Shown in pieces: positions 63,334 to 64,000 of a stretch of DNA of 64,000 nt. The translations under genes were made by a program, and so were the position numbers. This DNA comes from Streptomyces asiaticus. GTDB lineage: Bacteria; Actinomycetota; Actinomycetes; Streptomycetales; Streptomycetaceae. The notes under the pieces are model-generated. The model made no database searches, was not told the DNA's origin, and worked only from the letters and a program-made list of their open reading frames with translations. The first letter of the stretch is position 1; each line of letters starts with the position of its first letter. The stretch covers positions 6,696,001-6,760,000 of the forward strand of contig NZ_JAGSHX010000006.1 in assembly GCF_018138715.1 (NCBI RefSeq). Direction: 5' to 3'.

Positions 63334-63915
63334 GTGGCCGATACCTCGACGATTGTGCTGTTCCACTCCGCGTACGGGCTGCGGCCCGCCGTGCACGAGG
63401 CGGCCGACCGGCTGCGCGCGGCCGGGCATGAGGTGGTCGTGCCGGACCTGTACGAGGGGGAGACCGCCGAGACCGTCGAGGACGGCATGGTGATCAAGGA
63501 GCGGATCGGCCGCGACGAGCTGCTGAAACGGGCCATCACCGCCGCCGCGCCGTACTCGGACCGCGGGCTGGTCTACGCCGGGTTCTCGCTCGGCGGCTCC
63601 CTGGCGCAGAATCTGGCGCTGGGCGACGACAAGGCGCGCGGACTGCTCCTGCTGCACGGCACCTCGGACATCGCCGACGACGCCGCGGCCGACGACCTGC
63701 CGGTGCAGCTGCATGTGGCCGACCCCGACCCGTTCGAGCCGCACGACTGGCTGAACGCCTGGTATCTGCGGATGCGGCGGGCCGGTGCCGATGTGGAGGT
63801 CTTCCGCTACGGCGGGGCCGGGCACATCTTCACCGACCCCGAGCTGCCGGACTACGACAAGGAGGCCGCCGAGGCCACCTGGAGGGTGGCACTCGGCTTC
63901 CTGGCGAGCCTCTGA
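63334..63915 (+). CDS. Dienelactone-hydrolase-like alpha/beta hydrolase
   Basis: 193 aa. IVLFHSAYGLRPAVHEAADRL at the start, nucleophile region YAGFSLGGSLAQNLAL, and FRYGGAGHIFTDP near the end. In dienelactone hydrolases the nucleophile is Cys; here GFSLGG places Ser, as in related esterases. GTG 63334 is preferred to 63325 because GGAAGGAA is then properly spaced. Confidence 0.87.
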   Translation: MADTSTIVLFHSAYGLRPAVHEAADRLRAAGHEVVVPDLYEGETAETVEDGMVIKERIGRDELLKRAITAAAPYSDRGLVYAGFSLGGSLAQNLALGDDKARGLLLLHGTSDIADDAAADDLPVQLHVADPDPFEPHDWLNAWYLRMRRAGADVEVFRYGGAGHIFTDPELPDYDKEAAEATWRVALGFLASL

Positions 63916-64000
63916 GCCTCTGACGTACGGGTGAGTCTTCGCCGTACGGGGTGAGCCTTTGACGTACGGGATGGGCCTTCAGCGCACGGGCGCGTCGGCC
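63916..64000 (+). repeat. Short degenerate tandem repeats at window end
   Basis: GTACGGG-type units (GACGTACGGGTGAG, CCGTACGGGGTGAG, GACGTACGGGATGG) recur at ~21-24 bp spacing after the last stop. No gene is seen before the window ends. Confidence 0.5.

Overview
The window is 64 kb of very GC-rich DNA from a Streptomyces chromosome core. The assignment rests on strong third-codon G/C bias, frequent GTG starts, and the actinobacterial dcw order (rsmH, ftsL, ftsI, murE, murF, mraY, murD, ftsW, murG, ftsQ, ftsZ, pgeF, yggS, sepF, yggT, divIVA, ileS). Streptomyces-typical neighbours support it: fused TrpE-TrpG behind a three-Trp leader peptide, a PASTA kinase, an Rv2175c-like protein, a mycothiol-type enzyme, and a lysine-rich DksA protein. 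The species cannot be named from the sequence. No rRNA, tRNA, insertion sequence, prophage or CRISPR array was seen; the window looks vertically inherited, not like an island.

Layout. 1-3.5 kb: tail of a PlsC-like acyltransferase, a two-component pair, and a phosphofructokinase with PPi-type residues. 3.6-7.8 kb: attenuator-controlled anthranilate synthase, a secreted protein, and class II DAHP synthase, i.e. entry and branch steps of tryptophan synthesis. 7.9-12 kb: iron store (bfd under an iron box, bfr), a sulfite-oxidase-like enzyme, a DUF4396 membrane protein under a CsoR-like operator, endonuclease IV, and a DinB-like enzyme. 12-21.6 kb: PASTA kinase, SRPBCC protein, then thiO-thiS-thiG behind a TPP riboswitch, a ferredoxin-reductase-type flavoprotein, the Rv2175c-like protein, thiE and metF. 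A 115-bp inverted repeat brackets the thiG to thiE block exactly. 21.7-30.7 kb: a Tyr/Gln-rich prion-like membrane protein, a CrtI-like desaturase, a three-gene exporter module with its TetR regulator, a HEPN protein, a methyltransferase and a DUF3040 protein. 30.8-36.4 kb: MoxR, DUF58 and transglutaminase operon, and a beta carbonic anhydrase.

36.6-55.1 kb: the division and cell-wall (dcw) cluster. It has a near-consensus promoter overlapped by three 10-bp-spaced repeats that resemble a MraZ box, although no mraZ is present in the window. Most genes overlap by ATGA or GTGA, so they are probably translationally coupled. FtsZ has its own upstream region with a strong inverted repeat. SepF is present and ftsA is absent, as usual in actinobacteria. 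55.3-64 kb: a type-2-like isoleucyl-tRNA synthetase under a T-box, a DksA protein with a histone-H1-like tail, lspA, rluD, a GNAT enzyme, an MscS channel and a dienelactone-hydrolase-like protein.

Regulation is unusually legible: an attenuator, a TPP riboswitch, a T-box, metal-type operators, a TetR operator, and several genes whose -10 hexamer lies only 6-7 nt before the start codon, which implies leaderless mRNAs.
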